DNA of 64,000 bases from Fulverythrobacter ferritrahens (lineage in GTDB: Bacteria > Pseudomonadota > Alphaproteobacteria > Sphingomonadales > Sphingomonadaceae). Location of the stretch: NCBI RefSeq assembly GCF_020539485.1, contig NZ_JACDXU010000001.1, forward strand, positions 62,001 through 126,000, given 5' to 3'. Shown here one piece after another: positions 9,030 to 16,729 of the stretch. How positions within the stretch are numbered: the first letter of the stretch is position 1; each line of letters begins with the position of its first letter. Below the pieces are notes generated by a model that worked only from the letters and a program-made list of their open reading frames with translations, had not been told where the DNA came from and did no database searches. Both the position numbers and the translations under genes were made by a program.

Positions 9030-9740
9030 TTACCTGATTCCAAGATGGTTGGGGCCGAACACCATTTCTCCGCCGAGGTAACCCTGGGCGACGATAGCGA
9101 CCGCAAGAACGAGCAGGACCACCCGAAGCGCGGTTCTGCGTTCGCTTCGAAACGCGAGCCATGTGGCGAGTATCGCCAGTGCGGCGATCGCAGTCCCGTT
9201 CCAGCGGTGGAGGCCAAGCGTTTCTGATCGGTCGGAAAGTCGCCAGCCTCCCGCAGTCCATCCCAAGAGCGCAGCGACTACGGCACCAGCCGCGCCACCG
9301 GCAACGAGGAAGCGTGAGGTCACCTCCAGGCCAGTGGAGGGGCGCGCCAGCAACATGAGTTCGGCGATTGCTGCGGCCAGCAACAATGCGATTGGGAAAT
9401 GCGCAGCGACCGGGTGCAGCCGCCCAAGCACATCGATAACAGATGTGGCGCGGTTCTCTGCAACTGCCGCTGCCATCGCCTGCTCGGGCGTCAGACTCGC
9501 TTCGGCTGGCGCAACTGCGGGAGCGACTTCGCCATCGTGATGGTCAAGCATGCCGGTATCGTGGTGATCGTCTCCGGCATGGTGTTCGGCGTCAGCGTCG
9601 TGCCCCATCTCCACCTGCACCATTTCGGCATCAGTCATGTCCTGCTGGTGTTCTTCGTGGGCAGTGATAGGAGGTGCCAAGGCAATCGAGAGGCCAATTG
9701 CCAATACAGGCAGGACCAGTCGTCGAAATCTTGCAATCAT
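9030..9740 (-). CDS. DUF2231 membrane protein with His-rich periplasmic region
   Basis: About 236 residues. A signal/anchor segment is followed by a His/Asp/Met-rich region (pieces such as MGHDADAEHHAGDDHH). The DUF2231-type core comes next: the motif GRLHPVAAHFPIALL and several membrane segments, ending in GYLGGEMVFG. DUF2231 proteins are polytopic and often found in metal or redox operons. AAGGG lies 9 nt before the ATG at 9740, so I prefer this start to the in-frame ATG at 9749 and to a longer frame reaching 9803, which would run across the shared promoter region. It is the first gene of the leftward metal operon. Confidence 0.82.
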   Translation of the reverse strand: MIARFRRLVLPVLAIGLSIALAPPITAHEEHQQDMTDAEMVQVEMGHDADAEHHAGDDHHDTGMLDHHDGEVAPAVAPAEASLTPEQAMAAAVAENRATSVIDVLGRLHPVAAHFPIALLLAAAIAELMLLARPSTGLEVTSRFLVAGGAAGAVVAALLGWTAGGWRLSDRSETLGLHRWNGTAIAALAILATWLAFRSERRTALRVVLLVLAVAIVAQGYLGGEMVFGPNHLGIR

Positions 9741-9865
9741 GTTTGCCATCCCTTGGTCAGGCGAGATAACCAGTCCTACGAATGACGAGCCGCCAGCCCT
9801 CAAGAAAAATTGAGGGGCGCTGCGCCAGCATGCGTATGTCAGGGCAAGAACGGGAAGAATTGCAT
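9741..9865. promoter_or_regulatory. Divergent promoter region between the two copper operons
   Basis: These 125 bp separate the leftward operon from the rightward cnrYXH-copAB-like operon. They contain a perfect hairpin with 7-bp arms CCCTCAA (9797-9803) and TTGAGGG (9810-9816) around a GAAAAA loop. A Shine-Dalgarno GGAAG stands 8 nt before the ATG at 9866. Because the rightward operon encodes an ECF sigma factor, one or both promoters are probably recognised by it; I cannot identify its -35/-10 elements with confidence. Confidence 0.5.
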
Positions 9866-10150
9866 ATGCACCATGACGATCATCTGGACAGGGCGCTCAA
9901 GTCCCTCGGCAATGTCGCGGCGCCCTCAATGTCTGGCGACTTCATGGATGGCGTGTGGCTGCGAGCCGGGCAGATGGAGCAAGCTGCGGGCCAGCGCCGC
10001 CGCCTGGCCTTGATGGCTGGCATGGCATTTATCGGGCTTGGAACGGGAATTGGCGTGGTCCAGGCTCCCGCCTCGGCTGAGCCTGCCCAGTATCAATTGA
10101 TTGGCGGGGCCGACCTCTCCCCCTCTGCACTTCTTCACGTCGAACCATGA
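9866..10150 (+). CDS. CnrY-like anti-sigma factor, single-pass membrane protein
   Basis: 94 residues, close to the length of CnrY of Cupriavidus metallidurans. An N-terminal soluble part of about 45 residues (cytoplasmic, expected to hold the sigma factor) is followed by one membrane segment near residues 47-69 and a short periplasmic tail. GGAAG 8 nt upstream supports the ATG at 9866; the longer frame from 9782 lacks a good ribosome site. The gene overlaps the CnrX-like gene by 4 bp, and a sigma factor gene follows, reproducing the Y-X-H order. Sequence similarity in the Y protein is usually weak, so the call rests on topology, size and context. Confidence 0.72.
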   Translation: MHHDDHLDRALKSLGNVAAPSMSGDFMDGVWLRAGQMEQAAGQRRRLALMAGMAFIGLGTGIGVVQAPASAEPAQYQLIGGADLSPSALLHVEP

Positions 10151-10587
10151 AGTTTGGCATTCTCCAGATCATTGCCGGTGTTCTGCTGGCTATAGCTGCC
10201 GGTTGCATCGGCGCGTTCGTAGCGGGTGAATGGCGTGACGGCGAACAAGGCGAGGGGTTACATGCCTTTGTCCACGACGAGCTTGTTCTTGATGCGGAAC
10301 AGTCTGCGGCGCTGGAGCTTCTGGAAGCCAACTTCGCCATCGAACGCCGACAGCTGGAGCTTTCCCTGCGAGCGGCGAATGCGGAGCTCGCGGCGGCGAT
10401 GGAAGAGGAGCACGAATATGGCCCGAAAGTTTCCGTGGCGATCGACAACGTCCACGCCGCAATGGGCGACTTGCAGAAGGCGACCGTGCGCCATGTCTTT
10501 GCCATGCGCGACTTGCTGACTGAAGAACAGCGGGCTCAATTCGACAGGCAGGTTTCGGCGTCCCTCACCGGCGAAACCGGCGAATGA
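10147..10587 (+). CDS. CnrX-like periplasmic heavy-metal sensor
   Basis: 146 residues: one N-terminal membrane anchor (residues 5-27) and an alpha-helical periplasmic domain of the metal-sensor (CnrX/ZraP) type. The ligand positions of CnrX (His42, His46, Glu63, His119, Met123) have exact counterparts here: His39, His43, Glu60, His116, Met120, with identical spacing of 4, 17, 56 and 4. Metal binding would change its grip on the CnrY-like protein and so release the sigma factor. It is translationally coupled to the Y gene (ATGA) and lies 6 bp before the sigma gene. The natural ligand could be Ni, Co or, given copAB downstream, Cu. Confidence 0.88.
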   Translation: MKFGILQIIAGVLLAIAAGCIGAFVAGEWRDGEQGEGLHAFVHDELVLDAEQSAALELLEANFAIERRQLELSLRAANAELAAAMEEEHEYGPKVSVAIDNVHAAMGDLQKATVRHVFAMRDLLTEEQRAQFDRQVSASLTGETGE

Positions 10588-10593
10588 ACGGCG

Positions 10594-11154
10594 GTGGTAA
10601 GAGACACGCAGCCCGTTGAACGCGATCTGGTAAAGCAGGTCCAAACCGGCAGCCGATCGGCTTTTGATCGGCTGGTCACGCCGCTCGTCCCGCAATTGTT
10701 CACGCTTGCGCGCCGCATGCTGGGATCGGCGAGCGAAGCCGAAGATGCGGTGCAGTCCGCCTTGGCATCTGTTTGGGTGGCACGCACGAAACTCGATCCT
10801 GAACGTCCCCCGGCAGCCTTCCTGACCACGGTAACTCTGAACAAATGTCGCGATGTCCTGCGGCGGCGAAAGGCGGCGCGCTTTTTCGGGTTCGCTGGCA
10901 ATGATTTCGATCTCGACCTTGCCGCCGATGAGCCCGATGCCGAAGAGGTCGCAGCAGATCGCCAGGCTTTGGAAACGGTTCAGCAAGCGATGGAACGCCT
11001 CCCAGTCAGGTTGCGCGAAGCATTGGTCCTGGTGAGCATGGAGGGCATGTCCCAGCGCGAAGCGGCGGAGGTCCTTGGCGTTACAGAAAAGGCCGTCGAG
11101 ACCCGCGTCTACCGGGCGCGAGCGCGCTTGCGGGAGAATTTCGACGGATTTTGA
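10594..11154 (+). CDS. ECF RNA polymerase sigma factor, CnrH-like
   Basis: 186 residues from a GTG at 10594. Sigma region 2 covers about residues 25-90 (LARRMLGSASEAEDAVQSAL). Region 4 covers about 125-180, with the HTH MSQREAAEVLGVTEKAVETR. It is short and lacks any extra C-terminal domain. It follows the anti-sigma and sensor genes with a 6-bp gap and has a poor ribosome site, so it probably depends on coupled translation, which would keep it in stoichiometry with its inhibitors. It should direct RNA polymerase to its own operon (autoregulation) and to metal-resistance promoters such as the divergent one at 9741-9865. Confidence 0.9.
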   Translation: MVRDTQPVERDLVKQVQTGSRSAFDRLVTPLVPQLFTLARRMLGSASEAEDAVQSALASVWVARTKLDPERPPAAFLTTVTLNKCRDVLRRRKAARFFGFAGNDFDLDLAADEPDAEEVAADRQALETVQQAMERLPVRLREALVLVSMEGMSQREAAEVLGVTEKAVETRVYRARARLRENFDGF

Positions 11155-11186
11155 GGGGTGTGTGCAAAGGCTGCGTAACAGTTGGC

Positions 11187-12947
11187 ATGAGCACGAACCC
11201 GATAAGCATCGATCGCCGCAAGTTCCTCTCTGCCAGTGCAGGTGCAGCAAGCCTGATTGGTCTTGGCCATTCAATACCGGCCTGGGCGACTGGCAGTCAC
11301 GAAGGGGCGCTGGCTCGCAAAGGCAGCGATGTGCTGTCCGGCGAACACCTGACCATGACCGTTGCCGATGCCCGGTTCGCAACCGGCAACCGCCACGGTC
11401 CTGCGGTGACCGTCAACGGCTCGGTGCCGGGTCCGCTGGTGCGATTGCGCGAGGGACAGAACCTCGTGGTCGATCTTCTCAATGAAAGCTCGATGGGCAC
11501 ATCTATCCATTGGCATGGTTTACTCGTCCCATTCCTGATGGACGGAGTGCCGGGTGTAACCATGGCGGCAGTCGAACCGGGCGAGCGCTTCCGCTACGAA
11601 TTTCCCATCCGACAGGCAGGCACCTACTGGTGGCATGCCCACACCTTGCAGGAACCGATGGGGCACTACGGCCCGATAATCATCGATCCGGCGGGTGGCG
11701 ATCCGCACCAGGTGGACCGTGACTACGTTGTCATGCTGTCGGACTGGTCGCCGATTGACCCGCACGAAGTCATGCGGAAGCTCAAGGTCGGCGAAGCGCC
11801 GTTCAATTATCAGAAGACGACCGCGACCGACGACTACCCGCTTTCGGGGGCGGAGCGGCGCATGTGGGCGCGCATGCGGATGATGCCGACGGACATCGCG
11901 GATGTCTCCGCGCCGCTCTACACCTACCTCATCAATGGCCATGGTCCCGAAGACGGGCTCGAATTCGCATTCCAGCCTGGCGAGCGTGTTCGCCTGCGCT
12001 TCATCAACGGATCGGCCATGACCTTCTTCAATGTCCGCATTCCCGGTCTGCCGATGACGGTGATCTCTGCCGACGGCCAGGATGTGCGACCAGTCGAAGT
12101 CGATGAGTTCCAGATCGGCAACGCCGAAACCTACGATGTGATCGTGGAGCCTACCGGCGATGCCGCTTTCGCCATCGTTGCCGAGGCAATGGATCGGTCC
12201 GGCATGGGCATTGCCATGCTGGCGAGCCAGCCCGGCGCGCAGGCAGGGGTGCCGCCGCTGCGCGACCCGCCGCTGCTGACCATGGCCGACATGGGCATGA
12301 GCCACGGGTCTTCCGGCGCAGCCATGGACCATGGCGCGATGGATCATGGTGATACGTCCGGGGGCGAAGCGATGGGTGCCATGAACATGCGCCATACCTC
12401 GCTGCTGCCTCCCAGCGTCGTGGTGGGACCTGGCGTGGACATGGTTTCCATGAACCCGGTGGATCGGATGGGTGACCCCGGCATCGGCCTCGACAATGTC
12501 GGCCACCGCGTCCTCAACTATCGCCAGTTGGTGGCAGCCAACATGAACCGCGACATGCGGCAGCCGACCCGCCTCAAGGAAATCCACCTCACCGGCAACA
12601 TGGAGCGTTACATGTGGTCGTTCGACGGCCAGAAATTCTCTGCCGTCGCCGATGATCCGATCCGTTTCGCCTTCAACGAGCGGGTGCGCGTGAAGCTCGT
12701 GAACGACACGATGATGGCGCACCCGATCCATCTGCACGGTCACTTCTTCGAGCTGGTGAACGATGCCCCGCACGGTCACCAGCCGCTGAAGCATACCTTG
12801 GTCGTCCAGCCGGGTGGAAGCGCCCAGTTCGACCTGACAGCGAACGAGCCGGGCGACTGGGCGTTCCATTGCCACCTGATCTACCACATGCACAACGGCA
12901 TGTTTCAGGTGGTCACCGTCCGACCTCTGCCAGGGGGAGAAGGCTAA
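11187..12947 (+). CDS. copA: Multicopper oxidase of the copper-resistance CopA/PcoA family
   Basis: 586 residues from the ATG at 11187. A twin-arginine signal (DRRKFLSASAG) sends the folded enzyme to the periplasm. All copper ligand blocks are visible: HWHG near residue 108, WHAH near 149, and the C-terminal HPIHLHGHFFE and HCHLIYHMHNGMF, which supply the type 1 and trinuclear sites. A Met/His-rich insert (such as MDHGAMDHGDTSGG) near residues 370-400 probably loads or oxidises Cu+. The enzyme oxidises Cu+ to less toxic Cu2+. An upstream in-frame start at 11151 would overlap the sigma gene and spoil the Tat signal. The stop overlaps the copB start by one base (TAATG). Confidence 0.95.
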   Translation: MSTNPISIDRRKFLSASAGAASLIGLGHSIPAWATGSHEGALARKGSDVLSGEHLTMTVADARFATGNRHGPAVTVNGSVPGPLVRLREGQNLVVDLLNESSMGTSIHWHGLLVPFLMDGVPGVTMAAVEPGERFRYEFPIRQAGTYWWHAHTLQEPMGHYGPIIIDPAGGDPHQVDRDYVVMLSDWSPIDPHEVMRKLKVGEAPFNYQKTTATDDYPLSGAERRMWARMRMMPTDIADVSAPLYTYLINGHGPEDGLEFAFQPGERVRLRFINGSAMTFFNVRIPGLPMTVISADGQDVRPVEVDEFQIGNAETYDVIVEPTGDAAFAIVAEAMDRSGMGIAMLASQPGAQAGVPPLRDPPLLTMADMGMSHGSSGAAMDHGAMDHGDTSGGEAMGAMNMRHTSLLPPSVVVGPGVDMVSMNPVDRMGDPGIGLDNVGHRVLNYRQLVAANMNRDMRQPTRLKEIHLTGNMERYMWSFDGQKFSAVADDPIRFAFNERVRVKLVNDTMMAHPIHLHGHFFELVNDAPHGHQPLKHTLVVQPGGSAQFDLTANEPGDWAFHCHLIYHMHNGMFQVVTVRPLPGGEG

Positions 12948-13975
12948 TGTGCAAGACCATGCTGTTGTCCCTGCCGCTTATTGTCCTGCCGCAGGTGGCC
13001 GTGGCGCAGGACCACGACCATTCCAGTCCCAATCCCGCCGAGGTAACCGCCCCAGTAGAGGAGGAGAGCGCCGACGATCCGCACGCAGGGCATCAGGCGA
13101 TGGACCATTCAGGCCATCAGGTCATGTCGCCAGACGCCACTGCGGCGAGTTCGAGCGGGCAGACGATGGGTCACGCCGCAATGGGTCACGGCTCGATGGA
13201 TCACGGTGCAGCGGGGGACAGCACAGATATACCGCAAGGTCTGCCGCCACCCGAAGCCTTTTCGGGACCGCTCTATGCTGCGGACGCCTTTGTCGGCGAA
13301 GAGGAAATGGCCGCTTCACGCGCGGCGGTTGCGCGTGAGGTCAGTGGCCTGCCGGTGTTCTGGTTCCAGGCCGATCGGGCCGAATACAGGGCGCGGGGCG
13401 GTCAGGATGGCTACTTGTGGGATGTGCAAGGCTATTACGGCGGCGACCTCGACAAGTTCTGGTTCAAGAGTGAAGGTGAGGGCAATTTCGGCGGCGAACT
13501 TGAGAGCGCGGAGCTGCAAGGGCTTTGGAGCCATGCGATCGGTCCATGGTGGGATTTGCAGGCGGGCGTGCGTCAGGACCTTACCGGACCGGAGCGCACC
13601 CATGCCGTGATCGGCGTCCAGGGACTGGCACCCTACCTGTTCGAGGTCGATGCCGCCGGATTCCTCTCGACTAGAGGCGACGTCACGGCACGTATCGAAG
13701 CCGAGCTGGACCAGCGCATTACCCAACGTCTCATCCTTCAACCGCGCGCCGAGGTAAACCTATCAGCCCAGGACATTCCCGAATTGGGCATCGGAGCCGG
13801 TCTCGACACGGTCGAGCTGGGTGTCCGGCTGCGCTACGAATTTGCCCGTGAATTCGCTCCCTATGTCGGCGTTGAACAGGAATGGAAGGTGGGCCAAAGC
13901 GCCGACTATGCCCGCCTTGCGGGCGAAGATCCGAGCGTGACCAACTATGTGGTCGGCCTGCGGTTCTGGTTTTGA
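12947..13975 (+). CDS. copB: Copper resistance outer-membrane protein CopB
   Basis: 342 residues. A signal peptide (MCKTMLLSLPLIVLPQVAVA) is followed by a disordered His/Met-rich part (HAGHQAMDHSGHQVM, MGHGSMDHG). A beta-barrel CopB domain begins near residue 110 and ends in YVVGLRFWF, with the terminal Phe of an outer-membrane barrel. CopB/PcoB works with the multicopper oxidase at the outer membrane. The ATG at 12947 is chosen because it couples to the copA stop (TAATG) and provides the signal peptide; the frame remains open further upstream only as an overlap with copA. It is the last gene of the operon. Confidence 0.95.
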   Translation: MCKTMLLSLPLIVLPQVAVAQDHDHSSPNPAEVTAPVEEESADDPHAGHQAMDHSGHQVMSPDATAASSSGQTMGHAAMGHGSMDHGAAGDSTDIPQGLPPPEAFSGPLYAADAFVGEEEMAASRAAVAREVSGLPVFWFQADRAEYRARGGQDGYLWDVQGYYGGDLDKFWFKSEGEGNFGGELESAELQGLWSHAIGPWWDLQAGVRQDLTGPERTHAVIGVQGLAPYLFEVDAAGFLSTRGDVTARIEAELDQRITQRLILQPRAEVNLSAQDIPELGIGAGLDTVELGVRLRYEFAREFAPYVGVEQEWKVGQSADYARLAGEDPSVTNYVVGLRFWF

Positions 13976-14106
13976 ACACCGCCTTTTGGTGTGGGCGCAA
14001 TAGCGGGCCTTCATTTTCGATGTCTTTAATTTAGGATCGCTAATGAACATCCTATTTGGATGATCACGTAGCTTTTTTGGGACTCGAAACTTGATTTGCG
14101 TCTCCG

Positions 14107-14315
14107 TCAGGGAGTGAATGTACCGGCAGGTTCGGCGTAGCTCTTGATGCTCCTTTCGGGACGTTCATGCCAGCCGATATTGAATGCCCAATAGGTCGGA
14201 AAGAAATAGAGCGTCGAGTAAGGCAGATGCTCATGGATCCACCGAGCGAGGATCCGCCAATCGCCTTGCTCTTGGTGCGCGGCCCAGAAACTGGGAACGA
14301 CCACACAAGCCATCG
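14107..14315 (-). pseudogene. C-terminal remnant of an unrecognised gene, cut by the IS3 element
   Basis: About 69 codons read leftward from the edge of the insertion sequence to a stop at 14107. The peptide (pieces such as RWIHEHLPYSTLYFFPTYW and FNIGWHERPERSIKSY) has the irregular, aromatic-rich look of real protein rather than a shadow frame. The natural start would lie where the IS begins at 14316, so the 5' part was lost or separated. I do not recognise the family. The sequence right of the element does not resume this frame. Confidence 0.5.
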
Positions 14316-14349
14316 TGATCGGCCCCCACCGAGTGGTCCGTGTTGATTG

Positions 14350-15249
14350 TTAGTGCAAGATTGCCTCCGCCGCCATGGCTGGCCGCAGGTGGAGCGAAGC
14401 GGAACCGGAGGGCAGCCATGGCGGAGTCGCCGTTTCCGGGGCTGGCGGTCGGTAGCCCAGCGAGCTGTGTGGCCTGACGGTGTTGTAATGCCGTCGCCAG
14501 GCTTCGATCAGGATCTGGGCCTCGGCCAGGGTGTAGAAGATCTCCCCATTCAAGAGTTCGTCACGCATCGAGCCGTTAAAGCTCTCGCAGTAGCCATTCT
14601 CCCATGGGCTGCCGGGTGTAATGTAGAGTGTCTTCACACCGATCTGCGACAGCCATTGCTGCACGGCATTGGCGATAAATTCGGGACCGTTATCTGACCG
14701 TATGTGCGCCGGTGGCCCGCGGGTGACGAACAACTCTGCCAGCACCGCCAGCACATCTTCGCTGCGAAGCCGCCGCGCCACCGGCAAGGCCAGGCACTCC
14801 CTGCTAGCCTCGTCAATGATCGACAGGATGCGGAACTTGCGACCATCGTGCGTGCGGCCCTCGACGAAGTCGTAGGACCACACGTGCCCCGGATATTCTG
14901 GGCGCAGTCGGATACATGAGCCGTCGTTGAGCCAGAGCCTGCCACGCTTCGGCTGCTTTTGTGGCACCTTGAGCACCTCGCGTTGCCAGATGCGTTCCAC
15001 CCGCTTGCGGTTCACATGCCAGCCCGCTTCGCGCAGCAAGGCCGTCACACGGCGATAACCATAACGACCATACTGCCGAGCAAGCGCGATGATGTCCTCG
15101 GTAAGCGCGGCTTCGTCATCCGCCCCGCGCGGCACCTTGCGCTGTGTCGATCGATGTTGCCCGAGCACGCGGCACACCCGCCGCTCGGATACCGGCATCA
15201 TGGTCCTGATATGATCGATACAGCGCCGTCGGCGCGCGGGGCTCAGAAG
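14350..15249 (-). CDS. IS3-family transposase OrfB (DDE integrase)
   Basis: The catalytic domain is readable as an integrase core: VWSYDFVEGRTHDGRKF with the first Asp, HIRSDNGPEF with the second, and ENGYCESFNGSMRDELL with the Glu, ending in the usual RPHSSLGYRPPAP. It has no good start of its own and is expected to be made as an OrfAB fusion by -1 frameshifting at the slippery heptamer GGGAAAC (15249-15255 on this strand), just before the orfA stop. The frame looks intact, so the element may be active. Confidence 0.92.
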   Translation of the reverse strand, partial: LLSPARRRRCIDHIRTMMPVSERRVCRVLGQHRSTQRKVPRGADDEAALTEDIIALARQYGRYGYRRVTALLREAGWHVNRKRVERIWQREVLKVPQKQPKRGRLWLNDGSCIRLRPEYPGHVWSYDFVEGRTHDGRKFRILSIIDEASRECLALPVARRLRSEDVLAVLAELFVTRGPPAHIRSDNGPEFIANAVQQWLSQIGVKTLYITPGSPWENGYCESFNGSMRDELLNGEIFYTLAEAQILIEAWRRHYNTVRPHSSLGYRPPAPETATPPWLPSGSASLHLRPAMAAEAILH

Positions 15250-15518
15250 TTTCCCCTGGCAGCTTCCTGCAGGATCAGCTTGTCGAGCGTCAGGTCCGAT
15301 ACCGCCCTGCGCAACCGGGCGTTCTCCTTCTCCAGCTCTTTCATACGCCGAGCCTGGTCCATCTTCAGGCCGCCATATTCCTTGCGCCAACGATAGTAGC
15401 TCTGCTCGGTGACGCCGATCCGACGACACGCATCCGCCACCGTGCCGCCCTGCGCCAACACGATCTCGGCTTCACGCAGCTTGCCGATAATCTCCTCCGG
15501 CTTGTGTTTCCTCGCCAT
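15243..15518 (-). CDS. IS3-family transposase OrfA
   Basis: 91 residues. A helix-turn-helix covers about residues 5-45 (VADACRRIGVTEQSYYRWRKEYGG), followed by a leucine-zipper-like coiled coil (MKELEKENARLRRAVSDL) and the typical ending LDKLILQEA. This is the DNA-binding and regulatory subunit of IS3-type elements of the IS407 group. A slippery GGGAAAC just before its stop allows the OrfAB fusion. AGGAGGAATGG precedes the ATG. Confidence 0.93.
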   Translation of the reverse strand: MARKHKPEEIIGKLREAEIVLAQGGTVADACRRIGVTEQSYYRWRKEYGGLKMDQARRMKELEKENARLRRAVSDLTLDKLILQEAARGNF

Positions 15519-15602
15519 TCCATTCCTCCTGACTGGCCAATTCTAAAATAGAAATTGGGCCACTCAGAAGGGGGCAGATCATACTATCGATGTGGAACCG
15601 AT

Positions 15603-16016
15603 CTATTCGTGTTTGGCGGTGCAATGTCCATGATCGGCCAGCGTCTCGATCACCTGACAATCAGATGAAAGGCCCCCGCGGCACCGCCCGGAAACCCTGA
15701 CCAACTCATCCCGCAACCGGGTCAAGTGGGAAATCTTGGCTTCGACCTGGCGCAAATGCCGCGTGGTGATGTTGTCCGCTTCAGCGCAATCACGCTCCGG
15801 GTGATCGGCGAGATCGAGCAGCGAACGGATATCGTCAATCGTGAAGCCAAGCTGGCGGGAGTGGCGAATGAAGCTCAGCCGGGACCGGTGTGAGGGATCA
15901 TAAATCCGATAATTTGCCGCCGACCTGCCCGGCGCGCTTAAAAGACCAATCCGTTCGTAGTACCGGATCGTCTCGACCTGCGTGTCGGTGGCTTTTGCAA
16001 GTTCGCCAATTTTCAT
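15603..16016 (-). CDS. MerR-family metal-responsive regulator
   Basis: 137 residues. The N-terminal winged HTH is standard (MKIGELAKATDTQVETIRYYE, LLSAPGRSAANYRIY), followed by the long dimerisation helix. The C-terminal part offers Cys in GRCRGG and SSDC and a Cys/His tail (DHGHCTAKH), the layout of CadR/PbrR/ZntR-type sensors of divalent metals such as Cd, Pb or Zn. It is divergent from the CDF-like transporter at 16084 and the shared gap holds a MerR-type operator-promoter (16020-16050), so it should activate that transporter when metal binds. The metal itself cannot be told from the sequence. The gene ends 21 bp from the IS3 element. Confidence 0.92.
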   Translation of the reverse strand: MKIGELAKATDTQVETIRYYERIGLLSAPGRSAANYRIYDPSHRSRLSFIRHSRQLGFTIDDIRSLLDLADHPERDCAEADNITTRHLRQVEAKISHLTRLRDELVRVSGRCRGGLSSDCQVIETLADHGHCTAKHE

Positions 16017-16019
16017 CGC

Positions 16020-16050
16020 TTGACCCTGTAGCAGCTACAGGGTGCATATA
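16020..16050 (+). promoter_or_regulatory. MerR-type operator-promoter
   Basis: A -35-like TTGACC (16020-16025) and a -10-like CATATA (16045-16050) are separated by 19 bp, longer than the usual 17, which is characteristic of MerR-activated promoters. A dyad with arms ACCCTGTAGC and GCTACAGGGT (16023-16043, sharing or flanking one central base) fills the spacer. It should drive the transporter gene at 16084 under the divergent MerR regulator. Confidence 0.82.
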
Positions 16051-16083
16051 GAGGGCCGACTCGCAAATTCCAAAGAGTAGGTC

Positions 16084-16716
16084 ATGGCTGATAATTGCTG
16101 CGCTGCCGCTTGCGGGAGCACCGAAAATCTGAACCGGCCGGAATGGCGGCGGGCCTTGTGGATTGCGCTGTTTGCCAACGGCACAATGTTCCTTGTCGAG
16201 ATGGTGGCAGGTGTGGTGGCGGGCTCGCGATCCTTGCAGGCTGACGCGCTCGATTTCTTCGGCGATGCAGCCAACTATGCCGTTAGCCTTGGCGTGGCAG
16301 GCATGGCGATTGGCTGGCGTGCAAGGACCGCCTTGATCAAAGGCATGACCATTTTCGGCTTTGCGCTCGGTGTGCTTGGCTGGGCAATCTGGGGCCTCAT
16401 CGCAGGTTCCGATCCGGAACCGATAGCCATGAGCGCGGTCGGTGCTCTTGCATTGCTGGTCAATCTGTCGGTCGCCGTGATGCTGTTCCGGTTCCGCAGT
16501 GGCGACGCGAATATGCAGTCTGTCTGGGTTTGTTCGCGAAACGACGCGATCAATAACGTTGTAGTTATCGGGGCCGGGGTCGCCGTCATGTTTACTGGCA
16601 GCGGCTTACCTGATCTGCTCGCCGCATTCATCATGGCTGCCATTGGACTTCACGGAGGCTGGCAGATTATCTCTCAGGCGCGCCGTGAGCTCGGTGCAAC
16701 GCGAGCGTCTGCATAG
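16084..16716 (+). CDS. CDF-like cation transporter (short, 210 residues)
   Basis: Six hydrophobic segments are visible, with the CDF-type metal site pattern in TM2 (LQADALDFFGDAANYAVSL) and a later NDAINN equivalent in TM5. The N-terminus carries cysteines (NCCAAACG). It lacks the long cytoplasmic C-terminal domain of full CDF proteins such as CzcD. It should export a divalent metal from the cytoplasm in exchange for protons. It faces the MerR regulator across an operator-promoter and is followed by a DUF3703 gene, a common trio. Confidence 0.85.
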   Translation: MADNCCAAACGSTENLNRPEWRRALWIALFANGTMFLVEMVAGVVAGSRSLQADALDFFGDAANYAVSLGVAGMAIGWRARTALIKGMTIFGFALGVLGWAIWGLIAGSDPEPIAMSAVGALALLVNLSVAVMLFRFRSGDANMQSVWVCSRNDAINNVVVIGAGVAVMFTGSGLPDLLAAFIMAAIGLHGGWQIISQARRELGATRASA

Positions 16717-16729
16717 TGAGTGCTATGGC

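Larger units (their letters stand above)
14316..15581 (-). mobile_element. IS3-family (IS407-like) insertion sequence, 1266 bp
   Basis: The element is bounded by imperfect terminal inverted repeats. The left end begins TGATCGGCCCCCACCGAGTG and the right end, read inward, begins TGATCTGCCCCCTTCTGAGTG. Between them lie orfA and orfB of an IS3 transposase, transcribed leftward. The four bases next to the left end (ATCG) and the right end (TACT) do not match, so no target duplication is seen. This suggests recombination or a deletion after insertion, consistent with the broken gene on its left side. Confidence 0.9.

Noticed and set aside
9782-9865. N-terminal extension of the CnrY-like protein
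   Set aside because: The ribosome site GGAAG fits the ATG at 9866, and the resulting 94 residues match the CnrY size; the extension lies in the promoter region.
10258-11382. 374-codon leftward frame opposite the CnrX-like, sigma and copA start
   Set aside because: Antisense of three well-supported genes.
11520-12893. 457-codon leftward frame opposite the multicopper oxidase
   Set aside because: The His/Val-rich translation is the complement of Met/His/Asp codons of copA.
13976-14106. Possible terminator after copB (ACACC/GGTGT)
   Set aside because: Only a 5-bp stem and no T-run; too weak to list as a feature.
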